Origin: Fontibacter flavus
Lineage (GTDB): Bacteria; Bacteroidota; Bacteroidia; Cytophagales; Cyclobacteriaceae
Assembly: GCF_042432905.1 (NCBI RefSeq)
Contig: NZ_JBHLWI010000040.1
Span: 62,001-126,000, forward strand
Reading direction: 5' to 3'
DNA: 64,000 nucleotides
The number at the start of each line of letters is the position of its first letter. The stretch's first letter is position 1. The translations under genes were made by a program, and so were the position numbers. The notes beneath the pieces are model-generated. The model worked only from the letters and a program-made list of their open reading frames with translations. It was not told the origin of the DNA and made no database searches. Positions 33,503 to 42,582 of this stretch are shown one piece after another.

Positions 33503-34267
33503 TTATTTACTTCTTTCTTTTTTTGGGGTATTACTGGCAAAGAGGTTGGCTTTTGCATCCTGCAGGTCTGCAAATCCCTGTTCCACCTTGTTTAAAAACC
33601 CTCCGATTTTATCTACTTTGTTTTCTATTTCTCCAATTAATCCAAGTTTTTGACTCTCATCCTTCAAACCGTTCGATTTGATAGTGATTTTATAGGGTAC
33701 TTCGTCCTCGAAACTTTCTTCGTAAGACTGTTCCTCAATGGTTTGCAAAGCAATGCTTTCATGCAGATCTAAGTCCGGTAGGGAAAGCTCAGGAACACTT
33801 ATAATGGGGTCTAGCTCTCTTTCCCTCTCTGCGGAGGCCATGAAGTCATTTTTTGGTTCTGAAGGTCTCTTTTGATTGTCATTGTATTGTTGACTTGATG
33901 ATCCTGTTGAACTCTTTTTATTCTCCAGGGCTTTTGCTTCAGTTTTATCCAGGAATACTTCGCTCTGCAATTCCTTTGTAAGTTCTTCAACAATCTCAGG
34001 TTCTTCAGCCTGTGTAAGCACCACTTCTGCAAGCTGAGGAAGGGGCGTTTGATCAGCATTGATGGTTTGCCAAATGATGTAACCCATTCCTAATAACAAG
34101 ACAAAGGCAGCAGCCATCTGCATCCATGGGAAGGCAGCTAATCCGCCTTTTTTTTGTTCATTCAATCTATTTTCAAGCTTTTCCCAAGCCAATTTGGATG
34201 GGGTTTCTTCATGGTTGAGCAACTTATCTCTGAAAAGCTGATCGAATTTTTTCTCTGAATTAGCCAT
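33503..34267 (-). CDS. Probable anti-sigma factor, single-pass membrane protein
   Basis: A 254-residue protein with an N-terminal cytoplasmic segment (1-40; KKFDQLFRDKLLNHEETPSK...W), one membrane helix (about 45-67, MQMAAAFVLLLGMGYIIW) and a periplasmic part rich in Glu/Ser/Lys with low-complexity stretches and a final helical segment. The topology and the N-terminal helix fit a membrane anti-sigma factor. It overlaps the ECF sigma gene by 8 bp, which is the classical translational coupling of sigma with its antagonist. There is no FecR domain. The call rests on position and topology rather than a recognised family. Confidence 0.72.
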   Translation of the reverse strand: MANSEKKFDQLFRDKLLNHEETPSKLAWEKLENRLNEQKKGGLAAFPWMQMAAAFVLLLGMGYIIWQTINADQTPLPQLAEVVLTQAEEPEIVEELTKELQSEVFLDKTEAKALENKKSSTGSSSQQYNDNQKRPSEPKNDFMASAERERELDPIISVPELSLPDLDLHESIALQTIEEQSYEESFEDEVPYKITIKSNGLKDESQKLGLIGEIENKVDKIGGFLNKVEQGFADLQDAKANLFASNTPKKERSK

Positions 34268-34829
34268 TGATTCTCCTTTCTTTGGTTTGTTGGTCGGCTA
34301 TTTTCTGTTTCAATACATTCCTAGCCCTGTTGAGCTGGGATTTAGAAGTAGATTCTGTGATTCCGAGCAAATCGGCTATCTCAGCATGACTATACCCTTC
34401 TATGGCATAAAGGTTAAAGACCGTTCTGTAACCCACAGGGAGATCTTTGATCAATTCCATTAAATCTGCTGCTTCCAAATGGTCCAATTCATATACTGAA
34501 TCAGCATTTTCCAAATGGCCTTCTACATGGACTTCCATGTTCAGATGCCTATTGTTTCTAAGGGTAAGTAAGGATTGGGTTACGATGATGCGTTTCATCC
34601 ATCCTTCAAAACTCCCTTTGGATTCAAACTGTGAAAGTTTTTCAAAGATCTTCATGAAGCCTTCAATCATCACGTCTTCTGCCAGGTCTCTGTCTTTGAT
34701 GTATCTCAAGCAGATGGCAAGAAACTTTTTGGAATAAGATTCATAAAGGTGCTGTTGCGCCTTTCGCTCACCTTTTAGGCAACCTTTGATGATGTCTTGT
34801 TCTGATATAAAAGTTTTCTTGAACAGCAT
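34260..34829 (-). CDS. RNA polymerase ECF sigma factor (sigma-70 family)
   Basis: A 189-residue alternative sigma factor. Region 2 (about 20-90) has AQQHLYESYSKKFLAICLRYIKDRDLAEDVMIEGFMKIF, written here as separate motifs: YESYSKKF for core binding and DLAEDVMIEGF for -10 recognition. Region 4 (about 125-180) has the helix-turn-helix AIEGYSHAEIADLLGITEST, followed by SKSQLNRARNVLKQKI. The intervening segment is short, as in ECF sigmas. It is the first gene of a four-gene operon (sigma, anti-sigma, barrel, solenoid) and divergent from the P-type ATPase. It probably autoregulates the operon. Confidence 0.93.
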   Translation of the reverse strand: MLFKKTFISEQDIIKGCLKGERKAQQHLYESYSKKFLAICLRYIKDRDLAEDVMIEGFMKIFEKLSQFESKGSFEGWMKRIIVTQSLLTLRNNRHLNMEVHVEGHLENADSVYELDHLEAADLMELIKDLPVGYRTVFNLYAIEGYSHAEIADLLGITESTSKSQLNRARNVLKQKIADQQTKERRING

Positions 34830-34961
34830 TGTTGATGGCTTTCAAATAGGTAGATACAGGTCAGTAAAAATAGGTTGCACTGGTTTGTGAAAAAAGGTTA
34901 ATTTTTTTTGTTTGATTCTCATTATGAGTTAAGTATTTTAAGGAAGATAATTTCAAATAAA

Positions 34962-37679
34962 ATGCAGCTACAGGGAATAGGAAAAGAAAAGTGGCATTCT
35001 GTTGAGGAGAATCAGGTTTTACGTGAATTGATTGCTTCCCGTCATGGTCTTCCTTTATCAGAGGTGGAGGAGAGACGAAATTTTTATGGTGAAAATAAGT
35101 TGCCGGAAGTAAAAAAAGTCACCTTGTTCCAAACAATTCTTCATCAATTCATCAATCCATTGATCTTTATTCTTTTAGCTGCTGCTCTTGCCTCAATTCT
35201 TATTGGAGAGATTACCGATTCGATTTTTATTTTTTTTGTCATTATAATCAATAGTGGTCTGGGTGCTTATCAGGAATACAATGCGGAGAAGAGTGCAGAA
35301 GGGTTAAAAAGTTTGTTGAAAATAAAGGCCAGGGTAAAAAGGGCGGGGGAGGATGTGGAAATTGGAGCTGAAGAGATTGTTCCTGGTGATATTGTTTATT
35401 TAGAATCAGGAATGAAAGTTCCTGCAGATATCCGCTTGCTGGAAGTCTTCAATCTCAGTGTAGATGAAAGTTTTCTAACAGGGGAGTCTATTGCCAATCT
35501 GAAAAACCATGCGTTAATTGATCATGATGTGGACTTAAGGGAAAGAAGCAATATGGCTTATGCAGGTTCTACGGTAGTGTCTGGCAGAGGAATGGGTGTG
35601 GTGGTGGGAACAGGAGTTATGACCCAAGTAGGTCAGATTTCTAAGGATGTGAAGGAGTCTACTTCTGCAAAACCCCCATTGGTACTCCGGATGGAAAGAT
35701 TTACAAAACAGGTTTCGATTTTTATTGTGATATTGAGTGTGTTGCTTGGTGTTTTATTGAGGATGGGAGGGATGGATTTTGCCGGTATTTTTTTCTTTGT
35801 CGTGGCCATGGCTGTATCTGCTATTCCTGAAGGGTTACCCGTGGCACTTACCATTGCGCTTTCAGTAGCCTCCAATCGTATGTCTAAGCGGAATGTGATA
35901 GTCAGAAAACTTACTGCTGTTGAAAGTTTGGGAAGCTGTACCGTGATTGCCTCTGATAAAACCGGTACCTTGACGGTAAATCAGCAGACAGTCAGGAAGA
36001 TTGTACTGCCGTTTAAAAAAACCTTTTTTGTTTCAGGTGAGGGCTATAACGGTGTGGGAGAGGTAGTTGAAGAGGCACTGTTATTACCTGTATCTTTGCA
36101 TAGCATAGATCCTTGCCTAGCAAGGCTGAATAGAATTTCAGTCTTGGCAAATGAAGGTTCATTGAATCCAAAAAATGATCAGTGGGAACATTTTGGGGAT
36201 GCCATGGATGTGGCTTTGCTGGGGATGAGTTATAAAATTGGTGTTGACCCAAATGATATAAGAAGGGAGTTTCCGATTGTTCAGGAGATTCCTTATGAGT
36301 CTGAGCGAAAATATTCAGCTGCATTCTGGAAGGAGAATGGGGTACTTCATATAGGTCTCAAAGGAGCTGTAGAAACGGTTCTGGGTTTTTGTTCAAGGAT
36401 GAATGATGGAGAGTTTTCAAAACCCTTGGAAAAAGAACATGTCCTACTTCAGTTGGAAGAATTGGCGCAATTAGGGCACAGGGTGCTGGCATTTGCAGGA
36501 TCGCCTTTGTCTGATTTTATAAGGAAAGAGAATTACCAGGATGAAGATTTACCTGATTTGGAATTTTATGGGCTTATCAGTTTTATAGACCCTCTTCGTC
36601 CGGAAGCTAAAGATGCAGTGATCAAATGCAAGGAAGCAGGAATCAAAGTTGTGATGATTACCGGGGACCATCCATCCACGGCAGCTAGTATTGCTGCTGA
36701 ACTTGGAATCCATGAAGAGGTGAAAAGGGTCGTTACCGGTAATTTATTGGAGGATGCAGGACCATATGATAGCCCAGCTTATAAAGATTTGGTGGAGAAT
36801 GCCTCAGTTTTTGCCCGTGTATCCCCAAAGCAAAAACTCGAAATCGTAGATGTTTTGATCAGGGATGGTGAATTTGTAGCTGTGACCGGCGATGGGGTAA
36901 ACGATGCTCCGGCCCTGAAAAGGGCAAATATCGGTGTAGCGATGGGTTCAGGGACAGATGTGGCCAAAGAGGTTGGTTCAATGATCGTAGTTGATGATAA
37001 TTTTTCATCCATTGTGGCTGGGGTTGAAGAAGGGAGATATGCTTATGATAATGTCAGGAAAGTAATTTATCTCTTGATTTCAACTGGGACGGCAGAAATT
37101 GTGATGTTTTTGATTTCTATAATTGCGGGCTTACCACTTCCTTTATTGGCTGTACAGCTTCTTTGGTTGAATTTGGTCACCAATGGCATCCAAGATGTGG
37201 CTCTTGCTTTTGAAGGTGGAGAACCGGGGGCTATGCAAAAACCTCCAAGAAAGCCAAAAGAAAAAATATTCAACGCTACCATGATTAATCAGACCGTTTT
37301 ATCTGGTTTGACGACAGGTATTATTGTGTTTACATTCTGGTATTGGCTGAATGGATTGGGCAGTATGATTGAACTGCATGCCAGGAACCTGGTGCTGCTT
37401 CTGATGGTATTTATGCAGAACCTACATGCTTTTAATTGCCGATCTGAAGTTACCTCTGTTTTTAAGATTCCAATCAGCAGGAATTACTTGCTTGTCATTG
37501 GAATTATTGCTGCGCAGGCGATTCATATAATAAGCATGCAAATTCCCTTGATGCAACGTGTTTTGAGAATTGAGCCGATCAGTTTTAATGAATGGCTTCA
37601 AATTTTACTTTTGGCGGTGCCGATTTTGATTGTGATGGAATTGTATAAGTTTTTGAAGAATAGAAAAGCAAAACAGTAA
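34962..37679 (+). CDS. P-type (IIA-like) cation-transporting ATPase
   Basis: A 905-residue ATP-driven cation pump. In order: N-terminal actuator helix, M1-M2 (about 62-105), A domain with LTGESI (about 172-177), M3-M4 with the ion-site AIPEGLPVALT (about 287-297), phosphorylation site SDKTGTLT (Asp about 332), the N domain, the hinge VTGDGVNDAPALKRANIG (about 665), then M5-M10. The layout is that of SERCA/PMCA-like Ca2+ pumps. In M6 the SERCA segment NLVTDG reads NLVTNG here, with Asn replacing a Ca2+-ligating Asp, so the ion (Ca2+, Mn2+ or other) is uncertain. I prefer the ATG at 34962 over the longer TTG reading at 34908. Confidence 0.9.
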   Translation: MQLQGIGKEKWHSVEENQVLRELIASRHGLPLSEVEERRNFYGENKLPEVKKVTLFQTILHQFINPLIFILLAAALASILIGEITDSIFIFFVIIINSGLGAYQEYNAEKSAEGLKSLLKIKARVKRAGEDVEIGAEEIVPGDIVYLESGMKVPADIRLLEVFNLSVDESFLTGESIANLKNHALIDHDVDLRERSNMAYAGSTVVSGRGMGVVVGTGVMTQVGQISKDVKESTSAKPPLVLRMERFTKQVSIFIVILSVLLGVLLRMGGMDFAGIFFFVVAMAVSAIPEGLPVALTIALSVASNRMSKRNVIVRKLTAVESLGSCTVIASDKTGTLTVNQQTVRKIVLPFKKTFFVSGEGYNGVGEVVEEALLLPVSLHSIDPCLARLNRISVLANEGSLNPKNDQWEHFGDAMDVALLGMSYKIGVDPNDIRREFPIVQEIPYESERKYSAAFWKENGVLHIGLKGAVETVLGFCSRMNDGEFSKPLEKEHVLLQLEELAQLGHRVLAFAGSPLSDFIRKENYQDEDLPDLEFYGLISFIDPLRPEAKDAVIKCKEAGIKVVMITGDHPSTAASIAAELGIHEEVKRVVTGNLLEDAGPYDSPAYKDLVENASVFARVSPKQKLEIVDVLIRDGEFVAVTGDGVNDAPALKRANIGVAMGSGTDVAKEVGSMIVVDDNFSSIVAGVEEGRYAYDNVRKVIYLLISTGTAEIVMFLISIIAGLPLPLLAVQLLWLNLVTNGIQDVALAFEGGEPGAMQKPPRKPKEKIFNATMINQTVLSGLTTGIIVFTFWYWLNGLGSMIELHARNLVLLLMVFMQNLHAFNCRSEVTSVFKIPISRNYLLVIGIIAAQAIHIISMQIPLMQRVLRIEPISFNEWLQILLLAVPILIVMELYKFLKNRKAKQ

Positions 37680-37853
37680 GTGATGCCAAAAACCAAAGGA
37701 ATTTGAAAGCTTATTTTTGAACGAAACCATTGATGTTTAATACAATTGCCAAAATTTGATGGATGGCATGGATAAGATGGATAGTTTTTTCAATTTCCCA
37801 TTGTCATTGTGACTGCTTAGGCACTTTTCAAAAAACCACAATTATAATTCGCT

Positions 37854-38996
37854 ATGCAAAACTGTTGGAGAAAATTTGGTCAAAAATTAAAAATGGCTGC
37901 GGTGGTGTTGGCTTTCCTTTTGGGAGAAGGCACCATTGCACAGCAAATGGGTTTTGAGGAATACAATCCTCCTTCCACATTGGTTGTCCCTGAAAATCCG
38001 GTAAAAAGAGCCAAATTCCCCTTTATAGATGTACACAGTCATCAATGGAATGTGGCGCAGGAGACGGTTCACCGACTGGTAGGTGAAATGGATGAATTGA
38101 ATATGGCAGTGATGGTCAATCTGAGTGGCAGGGGAAGAGGAGGGATAGGTTCTGATCCTGATGGGCAGGAATATATGTTCTCCATGATCAGAAGATTTAA
38201 TGGTGTAGCTCCCGGGAGATTCATTGTATTTACCAATCTTTCCTTCCATGACTTTGGCAGTCCTGGATGGGTTCAGAAAGCGGTAGCCGACTTAGAGAAA
38301 GATGTTCAAAATGGAGCAAATGGCCTTAAAATTTACAAGAGTTTGGGCCTTTCAGTAAAAGATATCAATGGGAAAAGAGTAGAAATAGATCATGCGGATC
38401 TGGATCCTGTATGGGCAAAATGTGGGGAATTAGGTATCCCTGTTCTGATTCACTCTGCAGATCCTGAACAGTTTTGGGAACCCATGGATGCCAATAATGA
38501 GCGTTGGTTGGAACTGAAGATTAACCCCAATAGGAAAAGGGGAAATGACGATCCGGCTCCTTTCGGCCAATTGTTAGCAGAACAGCATAATGTTTTCAGA
38601 AAACATCCCGGTACTACTTTTATCAATGCGCATATGGGTTGGATGGCCAATAATCTTGATAAAGCGGAACGTCATCTGGATGAATTTCCAAATGTCTATT
38701 TTGGGATAGGGGCTGTAATCGCTGAATTTGGTAGACAACCTAGGAGGGCTAAGGCCTTTTTTACCAAATATCAGGACAGGGTGGTTTTTGCGAAAGACGC
38801 TTATAACAAAGAGGAGTTTTATACCTATTTTCGGGTATTGGAAACTGAGGATGAATATTTTCCATACTACAAAAAGTACCATGCCTTCTGGAGTATGTAT
38901 GGGTTGGGCTTGCCTGATGAAGTGCTGAAGAAACTTTACTACAAAAATGCCATCAAGATCATTCCAAATATAGACAGCAGTAGGTTTCCAGATTGA
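37854..38996 (+). CDS. Amidohydrolase-related (PF04909-type) TIM-barrel protein, exported
   Basis: A 380-residue metal-dependent hydrolase/decarboxylase-like protein. The N-terminus (positively charged RKFGQKLK then AAVVLAFLLGEGTIAQ) is a signal peptide. Metal motif FIDVHSHQW (His61, His63) opens the barrel, with LKIYKSLGLSVKD (barrel strand Lys), VLIHSAD, INAHMGWMA and FAKDAYNKEEF where other members have an Asp at the last strand. Secreted members occur widely in Bacteroidota and Planctomycetes with unknown substrates. It is a single gene closed by the terminator at 39007. Confidence 0.85.
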   Translation: MQNCWRKFGQKLKMAAVVLAFLLGEGTIAQQMGFEEYNPPSTLVVPENPVKRAKFPFIDVHSHQWNVAQETVHRLVGEMDELNMAVMVNLSGRGRGGIGSDPDGQEYMFSMIRRFNGVAPGRFIVFTNLSFHDFGSPGWVQKAVADLEKDVQNGANGLKIYKSLGLSVKDINGKRVEIDHADLDPVWAKCGELGIPVLIHSADPEQFWEPMDANNERWLELKINPNRKRGNDDPAPFGQLLAEQHNVFRKHPGTTFINAHMGWMANNLDKAERHLDEFPNVYFGIGAVIAEFGRQPRRAKAFFTKYQDRVVFAKDAYNKEEFYTYFRVLETEDEYFPYYKKYHAFWSMYGLGLPDEVLKKLYYKNAIKIIPNIDSSRFPD

Positions 38997-39006
38997 TTAA
39001 AAAACT

Positions 39007-39035
39007 AGGGACGGAGAATTTTCCGTCCCTTTTAT
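39007..39035. terminator. Terminator between amidohydrolase and ackA
   Basis: AGGGACGGA/TCCGTCCCT with a 6-nt GAATTT loop, flanked by AAAACT and TTTTATC, so it can serve both the amidohydrolase and the convergent ackA. Confidence 0.82.
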
Positions 39036-40234
39036 CATTTTTGGATCAGGGCATAGGTTTGTTGGCCTATTTCTAATTCTTCATTTGTAGGAATGACGAG
39101 TACTTTGACTTTTGAATCTTCAGTATTGATTTCTCTGATATCAGCGGTCCTGAGTTTGTTTTTTTCTTTATCCAATATTATTCCAAAGAAGTTCATGTCT
39201 TTGCAAACAACCTCCCGCATTTCTGCGTCATTTTCACCAATTCCTGCAGTAAATACCACGGCATCCAGTCCTTTGAGGACAGCAGTATAAGTGCCAATGT
39301 ATTTTTGGATCCTGTAGGCATACAGGTCATAGGCCAATTTTGCATCTTCATTGCCTTCTGAAACAGCGTTTTTAACATCCCGCATATCACTGAATCCGCA
39401 TAGGCCCAGTAAGCCGCTTTTTTTGTTCAAAATATCGTTGACATCTTTGGGAGAAAAACCCCTTTCATTGATCAAATGAAAAATGATGGAAGGGTCAATA
39501 TCCCCTGAACGTGTCCCCATGACCAATCCTCCCATTGGCCCAAGTCCCATACTGGTATCAACAGATTTGCCACTGTCAATAGCAGTCATACTGCTGCCGT
39601 TTCCAAGGTGTATGGTAATGATTTTAGCTCTTGGATTTTGTAAATACGTTGCTGCTTTCTTTGACACATATTGATGGCTCGTACCATGGAATCCATAAGC
39701 CCTGATGCCCAGTTCCGTATACATTTCCTTGGGGATGGCAAAACGGTAAGAAAGGGGCGGCATGCTTTGGTGAAATGCTGTGTCAAATACTGCCACTTGC
39801 TTGGCCTGAGGGAAAACGCGCTCCGCAACTACAATCCCCAAATGATTTGGCGGATTATGCAAAGGTGCCAAGGCAAATAATTCCTCGATTTTGGCTTTGA
39901 CCTCATCTGTAATGAGGGTTGTGGTGGCGAATCTTTCACCGCCATGCACTACTCTATGCCCTATGGCTTTGACCTCTTCAGTACTTGAAATTACTCCGGC
40001 ATCTTGATCTGTGAGTAATTTAGTGACTTGCAGCAGACCTTCCTCATGGTCCTTGATAGGCAGCTCCATTTTGAAGACCTTCTCTAGACCTTGAGGGAAC
40101 ACTTTGTGGGTAATGGTGGATTGTGGTAAACCAATCCGGTCTACTAGCCCTGAACAAAGAGGTGACTCGTTTGGCATTTCAAACAGTTGATATTTGAGTG
40201 AACTACTGCCTGAATTTAAAACTAATATCTTCAT
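39035..40234 (-). CDS. ackA: Acetate kinase
   Basis: Reversible acetate plus ATP to acetyl phosphate; with Pta it interconverts acetyl-CoA and acetate for ATP gain or acetate uptake. The 399 residues carry the ASKHA-fold motifs: VLNSGSSSLKYQLFE (3-17), GHRVVHGG (about 88), YGFHGTSHQYVS (about 175), ITIHLGNGSSMTAI (about 204), FTAGIGEND (about 323) and the C-terminal VIPTNEELEIGQQTYAL. It lies 153 bp downstream of pta on the same strand, a gap with no terminator that I can see. Confidence 0.96.
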   Translation of the reverse strand: MKILVLNSGSSSLKYQLFEMPNESPLCSGLVDRIGLPQSTITHKVFPQGLEKVFKMELPIKDHEEGLLQVTKLLTDQDAGVISSTEEVKAIGHRVVHGGERFATTTLITDEVKAKIEELFALAPLHNPPNHLGIVVAERVFPQAKQVAVFDTAFHQSMPPLSYRFAIPKEMYTELGIRAYGFHGTSHQYVSKKAATYLQNPRAKIITIHLGNGSSMTAIDSGKSVDTSMGLGPMGGLVMGTRSGDIDPSIIFHLINERGFSPKDVNDILNKKSGLLGLCGFSDMRDVKNAVSEGNEDAKLAYDLYAYRIQKYIGTYTAVLKGLDAVVFTAGIGENDAEMREVVCKDMNFFGIILDKEKNKLRTADIREINTEDSKVKVLVIPTNEELEIGQQTYALIQK

Positions 40235-40387
40235 AGATTAATTTTCTCTCTTCTTGTTACTAAGTTGGAAATCATTCTCGGTACTTCTTTGATTCTAAAT
40301 GTTTCCGAAATCCGACTTTTGAAATTCAATTTATTGAATTCGTTTACCTTGCTATCGACTCTAATAGCTTTCATCTAATCAGAATGC

Positions 40388-42487
40388 TCAGTCTTCCTGT
40401 GCTTGAATTGCAGTAATGACTACGGTGTTGAAAATGTCATCAACGGTACATCCACGGCTGAGGTCATTGACGGGTTTGTTAAGTCCTTGTAGCATTGGGC
40501 CAATGGCGATGGCGCCTGTTTCCCTTTGAACAGCTTTGTAGGTATTGTTACCGGTATTCAAATCCGGGAAAATCAGTACGGAAGCATTTCCCGCCACTTC
40601 AGAATCAGGCATTTTTTGTTTACCGGTGATTGGATCCACAGCGGCATCATATTGTATAGGGCCTTCTACCTTGATTTCAGGTCTTTTTTCTTTGACGATT
40701 TCGGTAGCTTTTCTGACCTTCTCCACATCTTCACCCGTTCCGGACTGACCCGAGGAGTAAGATAACATCGCTACCCTTGGTTCTATGCCGAACTTGGAAC
40801 TGGTATCTGCAGAAGAGATGGCTATTTCAGCCAATTCTTCCGCAGTAGGGTTGATATTGATTGCACAATCTCCAAATACTGTTACCCGATCAGGTAAGCA
40901 CATAAAAAACACTGAAGACACTAAGGAAATGCCTGGTTTGGTTTTGACAAACTGTAATGCTGGCCTAATTGTATGTGCAGTGGTATGGATTGCGCCGGAT
41001 ACCATTCCATCCGCATGGCCTTTATGAACCATCATGGTTCCAAAATAGGCCACATCAGTCATCAGATCTTTGGCTACTTCCAATGGCATATTTTTGCCTT
41101 TTCTGAGTTCAAACAAAGTGTTGACATAATCATCATAATAGAAAGATTCCTGTGGATTGATGATTTGGCAGTTTTCCTGATTGATACACAAGCCAAGGCG
41201 GCTGATGCTGGTCATGATCTCATTCACATCTCCTAAAAGTGTAACATTGACAATGCCTTGTTTTACCAATCTGTCTGCAGCTTTTAAAACTCTTTCATCT
41301 TTTCCTTCCGGTAAGACAATGTGTTTCTTTTTACTTTTTGCCCAGCTGACCAATTGGTATTGGAACATTCTTGGAGTCATGCCTACTGGTTTGAAGGCGG
41401 CGATTTCTTTTTCCAGGGCATCCATGTCCATGTATTTTCTGAAGGTGTTTACAGCAATATGGATTTTTTCGGTATCATCAGCAGAGATTTTGGAATGGAT
41501 AGCTGCCACCTTCGTAGCGGCATAAAATGAAGGTTCTTCTACCCTTAAGATTGGTACCATAATGTTTGAGCCTTCAATCAACCTGATGACGGATTCTGCA
41601 ATTTCAAAACCTCCCGTAAGGACGATACCGGCTATTTTGGGGTAGTTTTTGGATAGGTTGGCCTGCAATGAAGCCATAATGATATCCGCACGGTCTCCTG
41701 GGGTGACGATCAGCACATTCTGCTTGATGTGGTTCAAGAAGTTGGCAATCTGCATTGCTCCAAAAATAAAATGATCGGCTCTGTTGGTAAGGTAATTTTC
41801 GCCAAACATCACCTCTGCATTCAAATGTTCTTTTACTTCCTTCATGGAAGGACTTTTCAGTTCTGTGATTTTTGGGATAACCGTAACGAGCATGTCTTTT
41901 TTGAGCTGCTTCTGAAGTTCTTTTTTGACTTCATCCACTTCATCTGGATCTACTTTGTTGACCACCACAGCAATCACTTTGACTTTCCTATGAAGGAAGT
42001 TTTTGATGGTGACAATGGCTGAATTGGTGATTTGGGAGATGTTTTTGCCATCACCGGAAGTCACTATCACAACTGGCGTGCCCAGGTTTTTGGCGATGGT
42101 TACATTGGCGTCAAACTCAAAAGCAGTGCCCTCTCCCAAAAAATCACTCCCTTCAATAATGGTGAAGTCGTAAGCTTCTTCCAGACTTTTGTATTTGCTG
42201 ATGATCGTATCAATGATTTCTCCCTGAAGTCCAGCTTCTGCTAAGGTATTTGCTTCTTCTTTGGTGTAGGCATATGATTTGTCATATTGAATGGGAAGTT
42301 TGAAATGATTGATCAGGGTATCAATATGGGAATCTTTTTTGACGGTAGGTTTATCATTGATGATGGGCTTGAAGTAGCCGATTTTTTGGGTTTTGGCAAG
42401 CAGCATATCCACCAGGCCTAAGGCAACGATGGATTTTCCACTGAATGGTTGAGCTGTGGCTATGAAAATACTTTTATTGTTTTCCAT
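40388..42487 (-). CDS. pta: Phosphate acetyltransferase (long form)
   Basis: Acetyl-CoA plus phosphate to acetyl phosphate plus CoA. At 699 residues it is the long Pta: an N-terminal P-loop dethiobiotin-synthetase-like domain (IATAQPFSGKSIVALGLVDML, about 7-27, written in parts; P-loop QPFSGKS), a central DRTGG domain (about 210-330) and the C-terminal PTA_PTB catalytic domain (about 370-699) with LPEGKDERVLKAADRLV, HKGHADGMVSGA, FPDLNTGNNTYKAVQR and GPMLQGLNKPVNDLSRG. The extra domains are thought to be regulatory. It is the first gene of pta-ackA. Confidence 0.96.
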   Translation of the reverse strand: MENNKSIFIATAQPFSGKSIVALGLVDMLLAKTQKIGYFKPIINDKPTVKKDSHIDTLINHFKLPIQYDKSYAYTKEEANTLAEAGLQGEIIDTIISKYKSLEEAYDFTIIEGSDFLGEGTAFEFDANVTIAKNLGTPVVIVTSGDGKNISQITNSAIVTIKNFLHRKVKVIAVVVNKVDPDEVDEVKKELQKQLKKDMLVTVIPKITELKSPSMKEVKEHLNAEVMFGENYLTNRADHFIFGAMQIANFLNHIKQNVLIVTPGDRADIIMASLQANLSKNYPKIAGIVLTGGFEIAESVIRLIEGSNIMVPILRVEEPSFYAATKVAAIHSKISADDTEKIHIAVNTFRKYMDMDALEKEIAAFKPVGMTPRMFQYQLVSWAKSKKKHIVLPEGKDERVLKAADRLVKQGIVNVTLLGDVNEIMTSISRLGLCINQENCQIINPQESFYYDDYVNTLFELRKGKNMPLEVAKDLMTDVAYFGTMMVHKGHADGMVSGAIHTTAHTIRPALQFVKTKPGISLVSSVFFMCLPDRVTVFGDCAININPTAEELAEIAISSADTSSKFGIEPRVAMLSYSSGQSGTGEDVEKVRKATEIVKEKRPEIKVEGPIQYDAAVDPITGKQKMPDSEVAGNASVLIFPDLNTGNNTYKAVQRETGAIAIGPMLQGLNKPVNDLSRGCTVDDIFNTVVITAIQAQED

Positions 42488-42511
42488 GTCGGAATAGGTT
42501 TAGATTTTGGA

Positions 42512-42519
42512 CAAAATTA
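42512..42519 (-). promoter_or_regulatory. Possible -7 box for pta
   Basis: TAATTTTG on the minus strand fits TAnnTTTG and lies 24 bp upstream of the pta ATG. No TTTG is found at the ideal -33 spacing. Confidence 0.4.
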
Positions 42520-42582
42520 AAGGCTCCGGTCAGTCTTAATGTTGACCAAATAGGGTACAAAACATGACTTTAATCATGAGAT

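Noticed and set aside
33503..34267. Calling this gene a FecR-type anti-sigma factor
   Set aside because: There is no FecR domain and no SusC-type receptor gene with an N-terminal signalling domain next to it.
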